Below are positions 18,731 through 28,430 of a stretch of 63,607 nt of DNA, piece by piece (the first letter of the stretch is position 1; the number at the start of each line of letters is the position of its first letter). The DNA comes from Pedobacter jeongneungensis. Its GTDB lineage: Bacteria; Bacteroidota; Bacteroidia; Sphingobacteriales; Sphingobacteriaceae. A model generated the notes under the pieces. The model was given only the letters and a program-made list of their open reading frames with translations. It was not told where the DNA came from and did not search any database. A program made the position numbers and the translations under genes. Where the stretch lies: NCBI RefSeq assembly GCF_000633455.1, contig NZ_AYMG01000033.1:1-63607 (forward strand). The letters are read 5' to 3'.

Positions 18731-19912
18731 ATGAGTGATAATAGGTACAATCAACGCGGCGTTTCTGCCTCAAAAGAAGATGTGCACAATGCCATCAAAA
18801 ACATCGACAAAGGAATTTTCCCTAAAGCGTTCTGCAAAATCATCCCCGATATTTTAGGTGGAGATGAGGAATATTGCAACATTATGCACGCCGATGGTGC
18901 CGGCACCAAATCTTCTTTAGCTTACGTTTACTGGAAAGAAACCGGCGATATCTCGGTATGGAAAGGCATTGCACAAGATGCCATCATCATGAATATCGAC
19001 GATTTGATCTGCGTGGGTGCTACCGATAATATCCTTTTATCCTCAACCATTGGCCGCAACAAAAACCTGATTCCCGGCGAAGTGATTGCTGCCGTAATTA
19101 ATGGAACCGAAGAAATTTTGGCCGATTTACGCGAACAGGGCATCTCCATTTACTCAACCGGCGGCGAAACCGCAGATGTAGGCGACCTGGTAAGAACCAT
19201 TATCGTCGATTCTACTGTAACCTGCAGGTTAAAGCGCGAAGACATCATCAGCAACGATAACATTAAACCTGGCGACGTAATTGTGGCATTAGCCTCATAC
19301 GGACAGGCAACCTACGAAACCGAATATAATGGCGGCATGGGCTCAAACGGATTAACCTCGGCCCGTCACGATGTTTTTGAGAAATCTGTTGCCAATACCT
19401 ATCCTGAAAGTTTTGATCCTGCCGTTCCTTTCGACCTGGTTTTCTCTGGTCAAAAACAATTGGCCGAAGAAATAGAAATCGAAGGTTTTGGCAAAACAAC
19501 TGTTGGTAAATTGGTATTATCACCTACCCGTACTTATGCACCGGTAATTAAAAAGATTTTAGAAAGCTATCGCAGTCAGATTAATGGTATTGTACATTGC
19601 AGTGGCGGCGCTCAAACTAAAGTGTTACACTTCATCAATGAGGATATCCACGTCATCAAGAATAATCTATTCCCTATCCCGCCGCTATTTAAATTGATAC
19701 AAGAGCAATCGAGCACCGATTGGAAGGAAATGTATAAGGTATTTAATATGGGCCACAGAATGGAGCTATACGTACCTCAGGAGATTGCAGATCACATCAT
19801 CGAGATCTCAAAAAGCTTTAATATCGATGCGCAGGTAATAGGCCGTGTAGAAAAAGGGGATCAGAAACAGGTAACTATCGAAAGCGAAAAAGGAACTTTC
19901 GTTTATAACTAA
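18731..19912 (+). CDS. purM: phosphoribosylformylglycinamidine cyclo-ligase
   Basis: Closes the imidazole ring of FGAM to give AIR in purine synthesis, the step after PurL. It is 393 residues, the longer form seen in Bacteroidota. It begins YNQRGVSASKED. Key AIR-synthase segments are HADGAGTKSSLAY (about 55), QDAIIMNIDDLICVGA (about 85), and GGETADVGDLV (about 145). CSGGAQTKVLHF and VFNMGHRMELY follow toward the end. No in-frame ATG lies before residue 50, and the -7 box sits immediately upstream, so the start is secure. A perfect terminator follows. Confidence 0.95.
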   Translation: MSDNRYNQRGVSASKEDVHNAIKNIDKGIFPKAFCKIIPDILGGDEEYCNIMHADGAGTKSSLAYVYWKETGDISVWKGIAQDAIIMNIDDLICVGATDNILLSSTIGRNKNLIPGEVIAAVINGTEEILADLREQGISIYSTGGETADVGDLVRTIIVDSTVTCRLKREDIISNDNIKPGDVIVALASYGQATYETEYNGGMGSNGLTSARHDVFEKSVANTYPESFDPAVPFDLVFSGQKQLAEEIEIEGFGKTTVGKLVLSPTRTYAPVIKKILESYRSQINGIVHCSGGAQTKVLHFINEDIHVIKNNLFPIPPLFKLIQEQSSTDWKEMYKVFNMGHRMELYVPQEIADHIIEISKSFNIDAQVIGRVEKGDQKQVTIESEKGTFVYN

Positions 19913-19929
19913 AAGTTAATAATATATTG

Positions 19930-19966
19930 AAAAGGGGCTGAAATAAAATTTCAGCCCCTTTTTTAT
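19930..19966 (+). terminator. purM terminator
   Basis: AAAGGGGCTGAAA and TTTCAGCCCCTTT form a perfect 13-bp stem with a 4-5 base loop, then a T run. It may also work on the minus strand. Confidence 0.92.
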
Positions 19967-20027
19967 TTACAATATCTAAGTAGAGATGCATCTACCAATA
20001 ACACAATATTATAGAAGATTATAATTT

Positions 20028-21233
20028 TTAGTAAACATGAACACTAAAAGCATTTATGATGCTCATAGAACTCAATCCCATATAATAACTTCCTGCCTGT
20101 ATTCCCATATTTCCATTATAGTGTATACGGGTTTCCATTGCTGCTGCAAAATTTGTATAGCCCTGGGGTATCGTTACATCATAATACATATTACTAGTGA
20201 CCGCATGTTCTGAGTAAGGATATTCAACTTTTGTGTAAGAAACACGAATGGTAACATCTCTTGGTAATTCTAAAGGAATGGTTAAGTTTGGATCACTGTA
20301 AAATTGAATTAATTCATTTGTATCATAAGACTCATTATAATCATCCATCTGATATTCCTCACCACGTCCTGAAGTAACTTTATAATATATTGTTTTATAC
20401 AAAGCATTAACCCCATCTATATCGCCTTGCGACAAATATTCATTATAGCCCCATATAGAACCGTCTTTTTTTGTCATTTGAGGCGCGGTATTCCCGCCCA
20501 CACTGGCTGCACTATTATATGGATAGTATAACATTATAGAATAAAAATCGAAAGTTCCAATTTCAGAACCTGTACCTAAGCTATAAATTTCGTATTGAGA
20601 CCTCCAAGTATTATTTATATTCGCAGAATTAATATTAATGTACTGATCTCGATCTGCCCTAGTTTGTTCATGAAATAATCCTATAGCATGCCCAATTTCA
20701 TGGGTGACAGTAGTCTTATCTGCATTTGCAGCTAGCCTAATTAACTGCTCCCCACCTATCATACCTAATTGTGAATCTCCTGATCCATTTGGTGGCGCTC
20801 CTTGAAAATTTATATAATTAGCCTGATTAGTCCGTTGTACAAAACGAATTGGCGTACTGGCTTCCCAATCGCTAATCGAATTTAAGATTAGCGAACTATG
20901 GGAGGCATTATTAATAACGTAGTAAACAATTCCCCCTGGCCATAATTTTTGAAACTCAGCTGTAAAGGTGCTTCTAGGCGTAGTAGTTTTACCATCTCCA
21001 ACCTTATTGTATTCCAAATAAGCAATCTGATCTTTTGATAAAACAACATCGCCTCCAACAACGTATTCTCCATTATCATTAATTTGAACAGTAACCTGCC
21101 CACCATTCTTTAAATGATAGGTAATAACTTTTACCGAAGTGTCTTGCGATTGTTCCTCCTTAACAGAAGTTTCTTTTTTACATGCACTCAGAAAAATAAC
21201 GAGCACCGCAAATGCATAATAGATTTTTTTCAT
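20028..21233 (-). CDS. astacin-like (M12A) metalloprotease lipoprotein
   Basis: A 401-residue zinc endopeptidase anchored as a lipoprotein. The lipobox LSAC places the lipidated cysteine at residue 18, and the following KKE is the usual Bacteroidota surface-lipoprotein context. The catalytic domain (about 90-290) has HEIGHAIGLFHEQ, with zinc ligands H178, H182 and H188 and catalytic E179. The Met-turn SIMLY (232-236) supplies the tyrosine ligand. The stretch before it (about 30-80) could be a short propeptide. The C-terminal 110 residues form a beta-rich domain of unknown role. Related bacterial astacins (flavastacin, myroilysin) degrade peptides or extracellular matrix, but the target here is unknown. 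Confidence 0.88.
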   Translation of the reverse strand: MKKIYYAFAVLVIFLSACKKETSVKEEQSQDTSVKVITYHLKNGGQVTVQINDNGEYVVGGDVVLSKDQIAYLEYNKVGDGKTTTPRSTFTAEFQKLWPGGIVYYVINNASHSSLILNSISDWEASTPIRFVQRTNQANYINFQGAPPNGSGDSQLGMIGGEQLIRLAANADKTTVTHEIGHAIGLFHEQTRADRDQYININSANINNTWRSQYEIYSLGTGSEIGTFDFYSIMLYYPYNSAASVGGNTAPQMTKKDGSIWGYNEYLSQGDIDGVNALYKTIYYKVTSGRGEEYQMDDYNESYDTNELIQFYSDPNLTIPLELPRDVTIRVSYTKVEYPYSEHAVTSNMYYDVTIPQGYTNFAAAMETRIHYNGNMGIQAGSYYMGLSSMSIINAFSVHVY

Positions 21234-21546
21234 GTTTAGATGTTTTAAAATTTAATTCATATAGATTTAATCATTGGGTTAAACAATGGGTGATCCTATT
21301 ATAAAAAGCACAAAAGTTTAGGCATTAAAATTGAATCAGATTTGGAGGGATGTGCTGCTTAAAAGCAAAACATTATAATCTAATTGGAGAAAAGAGTGTT
21401 TTTCTGAGAGAGCGTGCGTTTCATAATAGTTTTTTGTTTTCTTTGTTAAAAATAGCAATCAACTATTAAAGCAGTTATTTCTTTACATCAAGTAGTCAGT
21501 TTATTACACGAACCAACTAAAAAACAACGATTTAAATCTAAATTAT
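21234..21546. other. AT-rich spacer, no gene seen
   Basis: The upstream region of the astacin gene. No -7 box with a good match was found on the minus strand, and no repeat family was recognised. Confidence 0.3.
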
Positions 21547-21582
21547 AAAAAAAATGCCCAGATCGTTTTCGATCTAGGCATT
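21547..21582 (-). terminator. terminator of the TonB-dependent receptor
   Basis: AATGCCCAGATCG and CGATCTAGGCATT pair at 12 of 13 positions. On the minus strand the stem runs into a T tract (A run at 21547-21554). Confidence 0.85.
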
Positions 21583-21604
21583 AGTAATATAACTGTATTA
21601 AGTA

Positions 21605-24600
21605 TTAGTTAAAGTTATAGCGAACACCAAACTGCATATAATAAGTTGATGATATTGTTTGAGAGGTACCAAATGTCTCTCTAACAATATCATTATTAGC
21701 CGTATTCAATCTGAATGTTGGTTTGGTTGTGTTATTAATAGCACCAACGTTTTGTGGAACTAAAATAGAAGTACTATTAACGAAGTTTACATTACCCCAT
21801 TTACGGTTTAATAAGTTACCAACGTTAAATATATCAACAGTTACCTGAAAAGAGTTTTTACTTTTTCCATAATTCTTGAAAACCTCTTGGGTTAATCTGA
21901 AATCAAATTGATTTCTCCAAGGAGAAGTTGCAGCATTACGCTGAGCATATTCACCTTTATGCTTGCTTAGATACTTATCTTGCTCAATATAGGCCATAAA
22001 AATATCGCTTTGTTGCTGAGGTGTATATGTTTTTTGTTGAGTACCTGTACCTACAACTACGTTACCACTAAATGTAATATCAGACGCGTCTTTTGGAATA
22101 TAAATTAAATCATTTCCTGAAATACCATCGCGGTTAAAATCCGTACTATAAGTATAAGAGAATCTTCCTTGTTGAGAACCCTCATAAAATAATGAGAATG
22201 ACGTTGCTAAATTGGCAAAATATTCTTTTCTATAAGAGATATTAGCAATTATTCGATCAGGATTTAAGTTACTAGAGTAGCTTAAAGTTGGTGAATTAGG
22301 ATTACCAGATGTTTGAGGTATCGACCAAAGGTTTAATAACTGATCGCCGCCGCCATCACCATAATTACGTTGATCAGAACGTGTATAAGCAATCATAGCA
22401 CTAAGACCACCTTGGAATTGTTTAGTCAATTGAGCAGTAGCTTGCCAGTTATATCCGCCTTTTGCATTGCTCATTTGAATTACGTTAAAACCAGAAGAAC
22501 TAGTGGTAGCTGCAGTTGTAGCAACAGCACCCGCACCTGTTAATGATACGTTTTGCCTTGCAAATGCACCAATTGCAGTTGTTGGCAACTGTCCACCAGA
22601 AGGGAACATAGGTCTTGTATCACCATAGCCACTAATATTTAAAGCAATAGGATCTACCAAGTTGATATTTTTTGCAACAGCTACATTTAAATCTCTACCA
22701 TAAATACCTTCCAAAGTACCAACGATACCCCAAGGTAATTTAATATCAAATGCAATACTTGATTTCCAGGTTTGAGGGAATTTCAAATTAGGAGACATTA
22801 CACTAATACTACTTGGAATTGATGAACCCGCCGCAGGTGCTGCAGATAATAAATTCGGCGCAATACTTGGATTAAAAAATGGAGTATTAGCCTGACCAGA
22901 ATATGTTTGAGTATATTGTAGTAAACCAGCATCACCTGATTGAGAAACGATCCATACGAAAGGAATGCGACCAGTAAAGATACCTGTTCCGCCACGTACC
23001 TGGAACGAACGATCACCAAATACATTCCAGTTAAAACCAAAACGAGGTGAATAAGAAATTCTGTTTTCAGGTAAAACACCTGTATCTACTTTTTGTCCGG
23101 CAAAATTTAAACCTGCTACCAAAGGATGCGTTTTAACTTCACTAACATCTGGATAACTAGCTTGTTCAACACGTAAACCTGCAGTTAATTTTAAACGGTC
23201 TGTAACAGTAAATTCATCCTGTAAATAAGCAGAATATTGATTGAATTTAAAGCTTGGGTAAGCTTGAGAACCATCAGCAGTTAAAGGATATGTTACTGCG
23301 TAATTAGATGGCTTTGCTCCATTTACAAAATCAGCCCAAGAATTAAATACATAATAACCTGTACCAAAACGTTGGAAACCATTTTTAGTTGTGCTAAACT
23401 CTGCTTGTACACCAACACTTAAGTTGTGTTTACCTAAGGCAATACTTAAATCATCAGAATAAGTATAACCTTTAACATCTCTTAAGTTACCATAAGTAAA
23501 TGGCTCATAACCAAATGATGTTATAACAGAAGAACCATCTAAGATATCAACCAATGGAAAAGGGCTACTATCTGATGTCCTTGGATCATTTTGATGAGAA
23601 TAAGTCGCCCTTGCAACGTTTGTAATCTTGCTACCAAAAGAAGATGTCAACTCTGCAACTCCTGAATATAAATTTGCTGCCTGATAGTAATTTGAATTCG
23701 CAAATGATAATGCAGTATTTGCAACTCTATTATTTGCCGCCGCAAATGTTACACCAGAACCCGTGGTAGAATTACTCAAAGACGATGGCGATTGACTTTC
23801 TACCTGATTATAACGTACACTGAAACGTTGAGTCTTAGAAATATTCCAATCTAAACGGGCAAACATTTTTTCGTTATCGCTGATATTTGAATAGCCTTGG
23901 TATGGACCTGTTGCATATCCGTACTTAGATTGTAAATAAGAAGAAACACCATTTAAAAAATCAACCGTTGGTCTAGATACAAAAGAAGGAGATGATCCGC
24001 CGAATGGAAGTTCTGGCGTAGAAGCGATTTTAGTAGTGCCCGGTTGGATGGTATGCTTTTTCTCATAATTTACGAAAAAGAATAATTTATCCTTAATAAT
24101 TGGTCCACCAAAACTTGCACCGTAATTTTTCTCATCAAGTTTTTGTAATGAAGGAATTCTATAAGTTTCACCAATTCTTTTTCCTTGTTGCTCGTCACCA
24201 CGCATGGTGTAAAAAGCACTTCCAGTAAAAGTATTTGTTCCCGAGCGAGTTACTGCAGTAACAGATCCACCTGTAAAACCAGTTTGACGAACATCAAATG
24301 GCGTAACATTGATTGAAATTTGCTCTAATGCATCGATTGAGATTGGGGAACCACCAGCAGGGATGTTCTGGCCAATACCAAACTGGTTGTTAAAGTTAGC
24401 ACCGTCTACAGTAAAGTTATTTGAACGATAGTTACCACCACCAATTGAAGTATTATTTGCCTGAGGCGTTAAACGTGTTAAATCGTTAACACTACGAGTA
24501 ATAGTTGGCAAACTTTGAATCTGTTGTTTTGTAATAACCGTAGAAGTACCGTTTCTACTTGAGTTCATTATACTATTAGTACTTTGACCAACAACATTAA

Positions 24601-24961
24601 CCTCAGATAAGGTAGAACTATTATCTGATAATACAACGTTCAATAAATAAGGCTCACCTAATTTTAAATAAACATCAGCTAATTTTTCAGGTCTGTAACC
24701 AACAAAACTAATTTCAATAGTGTAAGGTCCGCCTACACGTGTGCCGCCAATTGTAAAACGACCATCATTGTTTGTAGATACAGAATAAACAGTACCCGTT
24801 GGTGTATGTGTTGCTTTAACACTTGCACCGGGTAAGGCGCCTTTGGCATCCTTAATTGTTCCTGTTATTGATGATGTAGTTACCTGTGCGTTAACACCAA
24901 AAGTAATACCTACAAATGCAACAATAACCAGTACTAATCTTAAAAGTAAAGATTTCTTCAT
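21605..24961 (-). CDS. Oar-like TonB-dependent outer-membrane receptor
   Basis: A 1118-residue outer-membrane protein. The signal peptide covers about residues 1-25 (ends GVNAQ). A carboxypeptidase-regulatory-like beta-sandwich (about 30-110, SSITGTIKDAKGALPGASV) is followed by a plug domain (about 120-240, with TRSVNDLTRLTPQ and VDGANFNNQFG). A long beta-barrel ends in an aromatic-rich strand (YMQFGVRYNFN). There is no SusD partner beside it. That and the sequence style place it nearer to Oar-type receptors than to SusC glycan transporters. The substrate is unknown. The astacin-like protease lies downstream on the same strand but beyond a terminator. Confidence 0.9.
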   Translation of the reverse strand: MKKSLLLRLVLVIVAFVGITFGVNAQVTTSSITGTIKDAKGALPGASVKATHTPTGTVYSVSTNNDGRFTIGGTRVGGPYTIEISFVGYRPEKLADVYLKLGEPYLLNVVLSDNSSTLSEVNVVGQSTNSIMNSSRNGTSTVITKQQIQSLPTITRSVNDLTRLTPQANNTSIGGGNYRSNNFTVDGANFNNQFGIGQNIPAGGSPISIDALEQISINVTPFDVRQTGFTGGSVTAVTRSGTNTFTGSAFYTMRGDEQQGKRIGETYRIPSLQKLDEKNYGASFGGPIIKDKLFFFVNYEKKHTIQPGTTKIASTPELPFGGSSPSFVSRPTVDFLNGVSSYLQSKYGYATGPYQGYSNISDNEKMFARLDWNISKTQRFSVRYNQVESQSPSSLSNSTTGSGVTFAAANNRVANTALSFANSNYYQAANLYSGVAELTSSFGSKITNVARATYSHQNDPRTSDSSPFPLVDILDGSSVITSFGYEPFTYGNLRDVKGYTYSDDLSIALGKHNLSVGVQAEFSTTKNGFQRFGTGYYVFNSWADFVNGAKPSNYAVTYPLTADGSQAYPSFKFNQYSAYLQDEFTVTDRLKLTAGLRVEQASYPDVSEVKTHPLVAGLNFAGQKVDTGVLPENRISYSPRFGFNWNVFGDRSFQVRGGTGIFTGRIPFVWIVSQSGDAGLLQYTQTYSGQANTPFFNPSIAPNLLSAAPAAGSSIPSSISVMSPNLKFPQTWKSSIAFDIKLPWGIVGTLEGIYGRDLNVAVAKNINLVDPIALNISGYGDTRPMFPSGGQLPTTAIGAFARQNVSLTGAGAVATTAATTSSSGFNVIQMSNAKGGYNWQATAQLTKQFQGGLSAMIAYTRSDQRNYGDGGGDQLLNLWSIPQTSGNPNSPTLSYSSNLNPDRIIANISYRKEYFANLATSFSLFYEGSQQGRFSYTYSTDFNRDGISGNDLIYIPKDASDITFSGNVVVGTGTQQKTYTPQQQSDIFMAYIEQDKYLSKHKGEYAQRNAATSPWRNQFDFRLTQEVFKNYGKSKNSFQVTVDIFNVGNLLNRKWGNVNFVNSTSILVPQNVGAINNTTKPTFRLNTANNDIVRETFGTSQTISSTYYMQFGVRYNFN

Positions 24962-25659
24962 ACTTTGTTTTTTAAATGTTTTTTGTTGTTGAATAATAAT
25001 CTAAATAGGGATTTTATGGCTGCAAATGTCCTAATAAAATTTAACACATTTTAACATCCAATGTTAAATAATTATTAAGTCAGGCAAAACTTTTCAACAT
25101 TTAACACATATTGCATGGGTTATAACTTTCAGTTTATCAATACATTGATAATAAAGCTAAATTTTTAATAACGAAACAATCAGTTGATTATAATTTAAGC
25201 ATGAAACTTAAGTTAACATTGGTATTTTTCAAATAATACATATTAACAACAATTTTTAAGCCTTAAACATCCTGGTTATTTGACTTTTTATTAACTAACC
25301 CATATATTATTCTGCAGATTGTATTCATTCTGACTGATATTTTAAAATAGAATGATCAAAACAATATTCAACCATTGTAAATTTTAACAGCTATCTCAAT
25401 ATTGCCCTATTCAATTGACATTTTTTTTTTAGTTTTGAGCGATTATTAAGGGAGCAAGCTCTTTTTAATTTTTGTAATGCAAAGGAGTATTCCTTTAACC
25501 GGTAAAGAATCGGAACATTACATTGTACATGCAGAACAATTAAAAAACAAATCTCTTTAAAATTAGATATGAACCGTCCATAATTAAATATCTCTAAAAA
25601 TGATGATTTAATTATGGTAAGCTCCATCTGACAGATAAATAACAAATTAAAAAAAACAG
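24962..25659. other. AT-rich divergent spacer between receptor and lpdA
   Basis: About 700 bases without a credible gene. It probably carries the receptor promoter region and possibly upstream control of lpdA. A minus frame at 25391-25645 has no start context or recognisable product. TTAAC/GTTAA words recur at 25038-25100. Confidence 0.4.
25050..25068. promoter_or_regulatory. palindrome upstream of the TonB-dependent receptor
   Basis: TTTAACAT-CCA-ATGTTAAA is a perfect 8-bp inverted repeat about 90 bases before the receptor start, the right place for a repressor or activator site. A second half site (AACATTTAACAC) lies about 30 bases further on. Confidence 0.35.
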
Positions 25660-27048
25660 ATGAATTACGACGTTATTGTTTTAGGCAGCGGCCCAGGTGG
25701 TTACGTAGCTGCAATCAGAGCTTCACAATTGGGACTAAAAGTTGCCATTGTAGAGCGTGAATCATTAGGTGGTATTTGTTTAAACTGGGGATGTATCCCT
25801 ACTAAAGCACTTTTAAAAAGCGCTCAGGTTTTCGAATATATTAATCATGCTGCTGATTACGGAATTACTACTGCTGGCGCAACTGCAGATTTTGCAGCTG
25901 TGGTAAAACGCAGCCGTGGCGTTGCCGATGGCATGAGCAAAGGCGTTCAGTTTTTAATGAAGAAAAATAAAATTGACGTAATCATGGGAACTGGTAAAGT
26001 AAAACCAGGGAACAAACTAGAAGTTAAAGGTGCCGATGGTTCTCAACAGGAACTAAGTGCTAAGAATATCATCATCGCTACCGGTGCCCGCTCAAGAGAA
26101 TTACCGAACCTTAAACAAGACGGCAAAAAAATTATTGGCTACCGCCAGGCAATGGTACTTCCTGAATTACCTAAAAGCATGGTAGTGGTAGGTTCTGGTG
26201 CTATCGGTGTAGAATTTGCTTATTTCTACGCTACAATGGGCACTAAAGTAACCATCGTAGAATTTATGGATAACGTTGTTCCGGTTGAGGATGAGGACGT
26301 TTCTAAACAGTTATTACGCAGCTTGAAAAAAGTGGGTATCGACGTTATGACTTCAGCAAGCGTTGAGTCGGTTGATACCAGCGGTGCAGGTTGCAAAGTT
26401 TCAGTTAAAACAGCTTCGGGTATGCAAACTATCGAGGCTGATATCGTACTTTCAGCTGCTGGTATTGTAGCCAATATCGAAAACATTGGTTTAGAAGAAA
26501 CCGGTATCAAAACCGAAAAAGGTAAAATCGTTACTGATGAGTTTTACAATACTTCAGTAAAAGGTTACTATGCAATTGGTGATGTAGTTGGCGGACAAGC
26601 TTTAGCACACGTTGCTTCTGCAGAAGGTATTATCTGCGTAGAAAAAATCGCTGGTCAGCATGCTGAGCCTTTGGATTATAACAACATTCCTGGATGTACT
26701 TATTGCACACCAGAAATTGCTTCTGTAGGTTATACCGAAAAAGCGGCTAAAGCAGCAGGTTACGAATTAAAAATCGGTAAATTCCCATTTTCAGCTTCAG
26801 GTAAAGCAAGTGCTGCCGGTGCTAAAGATGGTTTCGTAAAATTAATCTTTGATGCCAAATACGGAGAATTATTAGGTGCACACATGATTGGTACCAACGT
26901 TACCGAAATGATTGCCGAAATTGTAGTTGCCCGTAAATTAGAAACTACCGGACATGAAATAATTAAATCTGTTCACCCTCACCCAACTATGAGCGAAGCC
27001 ATTATGGAAGCTGCTGCTGATGCATATGGTGAAGTGATACATTTATAA
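25660..27048 (+). CDS. lpdA: dihydrolipoyl dehydrogenase (E3)
   Basis: An FAD enzyme that reoxidises dihydrolipoyl groups of pyruvate, 2-oxoglutarate or branched-chain dehydrogenase complexes and of glycine cleavage. It is 462 residues, standard length. It has an FAD-binding GSGPGG at 9-14 and redox-active cysteines C40 and C45 in GGICLNWGCIPTK. An NAD-binding GSGAIGVEFA lies near 178, and the catalytic His-Glu pair in HPHPTMSEAIME is near the C-terminus. No E1 or E2 genes are adjacent, so this is a stand-alone E3 shared between complexes. Confidence 0.96.
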   Translation: MNYDVIVLGSGPGGYVAAIRASQLGLKVAIVERESLGGICLNWGCIPTKALLKSAQVFEYINHAADYGITTAGATADFAAVVKRSRGVADGMSKGVQFLMKKNKIDVIMGTGKVKPGNKLEVKGADGSQQELSAKNIIIATGARSRELPNLKQDGKKIIGYRQAMVLPELPKSMVVVGSGAIGVEFAYFYATMGTKVTIVEFMDNVVPVEDEDVSKQLLRSLKKVGIDVMTSASVESVDTSGAGCKVSVKTASGMQTIEADIVLSAAGIVANIENIGLEETGIKTEKGKIVTDEFYNTSVKGYYAIGDVVGGQALAHVASAEGIICVEKIAGQHAEPLDYNNIPGCTYCTPEIASVGYTEKAAKAAGYELKIGKFPFSASGKASAAGAKDGFVKLIFDAKYGELLGAHMIGTNVTEMIAEIVVARKLETTGHEIIKSVHPHPTMSEAIMEAAADAYGEVIHL

Positions 27049-27085
27049 AATAAACCACTGGATTAACGTCTCAATTTTCTTTACA

Positions 27086-28327
27086 TTGAAAAAAACTCTT
27101 TTTTTAGCTGTGCTTTCTATCGTAAGCACAGCTCAATTATTACATGCTCAAAAAACCATTCTTAAAGGCTATATTATTAAATTAAATAATGATACAGTTA
27201 AAGGATATATTGATTACAAAAACTGGAACAAAAATCCTTTATCAATCAATTATTATCCTACTTTAAATGATAAGCCACAAAACCTGGATGCAAAAAGCAT
27301 CAATGGTTTTGGAATAACCGATGATAAATACAAGGAGTCTTATATTTCAAAAGCGGTTAAACTTGAAACATCTCCACAACAATTAGGTAAATTAGGCTTT
27401 GATAAAGAACCTTCATTTGAGGATAAAGTTCTTTTTCTCCGTATTTTAAACGAAGGCGACTTAACCTTACTTAAATACGTTGACGACCGAAGCCACCTTT
27501 TTATCAATAATGGGGACAAAACGGAAGAGTTAATCAATAAGCGATATTATGTAAATGAATCAAAAAATCAGATTGCATATAATTCAGACTATAAAGAACA
27601 ACTTAAAAACCTATTTATCAACGACAAAGAGATCAGCGATAATGAAATAGGAAAAGTTAGCTTCTATGAGAGTGATATTATCAAAATTATTCAAAAACAC
27701 AATCAATCTAAGCCAGATTCATATAAACCTACAAGCGCTAAAAACGAGAACTTAACAGCTAAGTTTAGCCTTATTTTAGGCGGAAGTTACTCAACACTAT
27801 CATTCGGAGATATCGACTTTAAAAGCTCAACTAATATTGCGCCTGGAGTATCATTACTCTTAATAATCCCCAGATCATCCGAAAAACTAGGCATTAATTT
27901 TGATTTACTTTATAGGTCATTTAAATTCAATGGCACAAACCAAAGCAAGCAATCTGATTTTCAATACTCAAATCAAACCTATGCTTTTGATGGAAAATAT
28001 TTAAAGCTGAGCGCAATGTTCAGATATACTTTCGCTAATACTTCACTTAAACCTTTCTTAAATTTAGGTGTAAGTAGTGCATATGCCATTAAACTCAAAG
28101 AAAATACAATTTTTGAGGACACTTTCCATTCAACAACAACTATAAATCAACATAACTCCTTTGATAAACTTAGGAAATTTGATCAAGGCGCCCTTTTGGG
28201 TGCAGGATTAACGGTTAAGCATTTTGGAATTGAGGCCCGTGGAGAAATTTCAAATGGATTTTCCACAATAACATCCATAAAAACAGGGATAACTACCGGC
28301 TATCTCCTGGTAAACTATCAGTTTTAG
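27086..28327 (+). CDS. exported outer-membrane beta-barrel-like protein
   Basis: A 413-residue protein. I accept a TTG start at 27086 because it gives a proper signal peptide (MKKTLFLAVLSIVSTAQLLHAQ) at the expected spot, 37 bases after lpdA. The first half contains the KGYIIKLNNDTVKGYIDYKNW pattern found at the N-terminus of many Bacteroidota exported proteins of unknown role. The second half (about 225-413) alternates hydrophobic and polar residues and ends GYLLVNYQF, like an outer-membrane barrel of the PorT/OmpW-like size. Function unknown. A terminator follows directly. Confidence 0.7.
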   Translation: MKKTLFLAVLSIVSTAQLLHAQKTILKGYIIKLNNDTVKGYIDYKNWNKNPLSINYYPTLNDKPQNLDAKSINGFGITDDKYKESYISKAVKLETSPQQLGKLGFDKEPSFEDKVLFLRILNEGDLTLLKYVDDRSHLFINNGDKTEELINKRYYVNESKNQIAYNSDYKEQLKNLFINDKEISDNEIGKVSFYESDIIKIIQKHNQSKPDSYKPTSAKNENLTAKFSLILGGSYSTLSFGDIDFKSSTNIAPGVSLLLIIPRSSEKLGINFDLLYRSFKFNGTNQSKQSDFQYSNQTYAFDGKYLKLSAMFRYTFANTSLKPFLNLGVSSAYAIKLKENTIFEDTFHSTTTINQHNSFDKLRKFDQGALLGAGLTVKHFGIEARGEISNGFSTITSIKTGITTGYLLVNYQF

Positions 28328-28347
28328 TTATTTATATCATAATTAAA

Positions 28348-28380
28348 AAAACCCTTTAGTTAATCCTAAAGGGTTTTCTT
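28348..28380 (+). terminator. terminator after the barrel protein
   Basis: AACCCTTTAG and CTAAAGGGTT form a perfect 10-bp stem followed by TTCTT. Confidence 0.85.
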
Positions 28381-28430
28381 ATTTTTAGCCCAAGTTACAT
28401 CAGCCATTTACCTTTTACATCTAATATCAA

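Noticed and set aside
21605..24961. SusC-type glycan transporter
   Set aside because: No SusD gene alongside, and the sequence style fits Oar-like receptors.
25391..25645. 84-codon minus frame in the AT-rich spacer before lpdA
   Set aside because: No recognisable product, no start signal, low-complexity codons. Expected by chance in AT-rich DNA.
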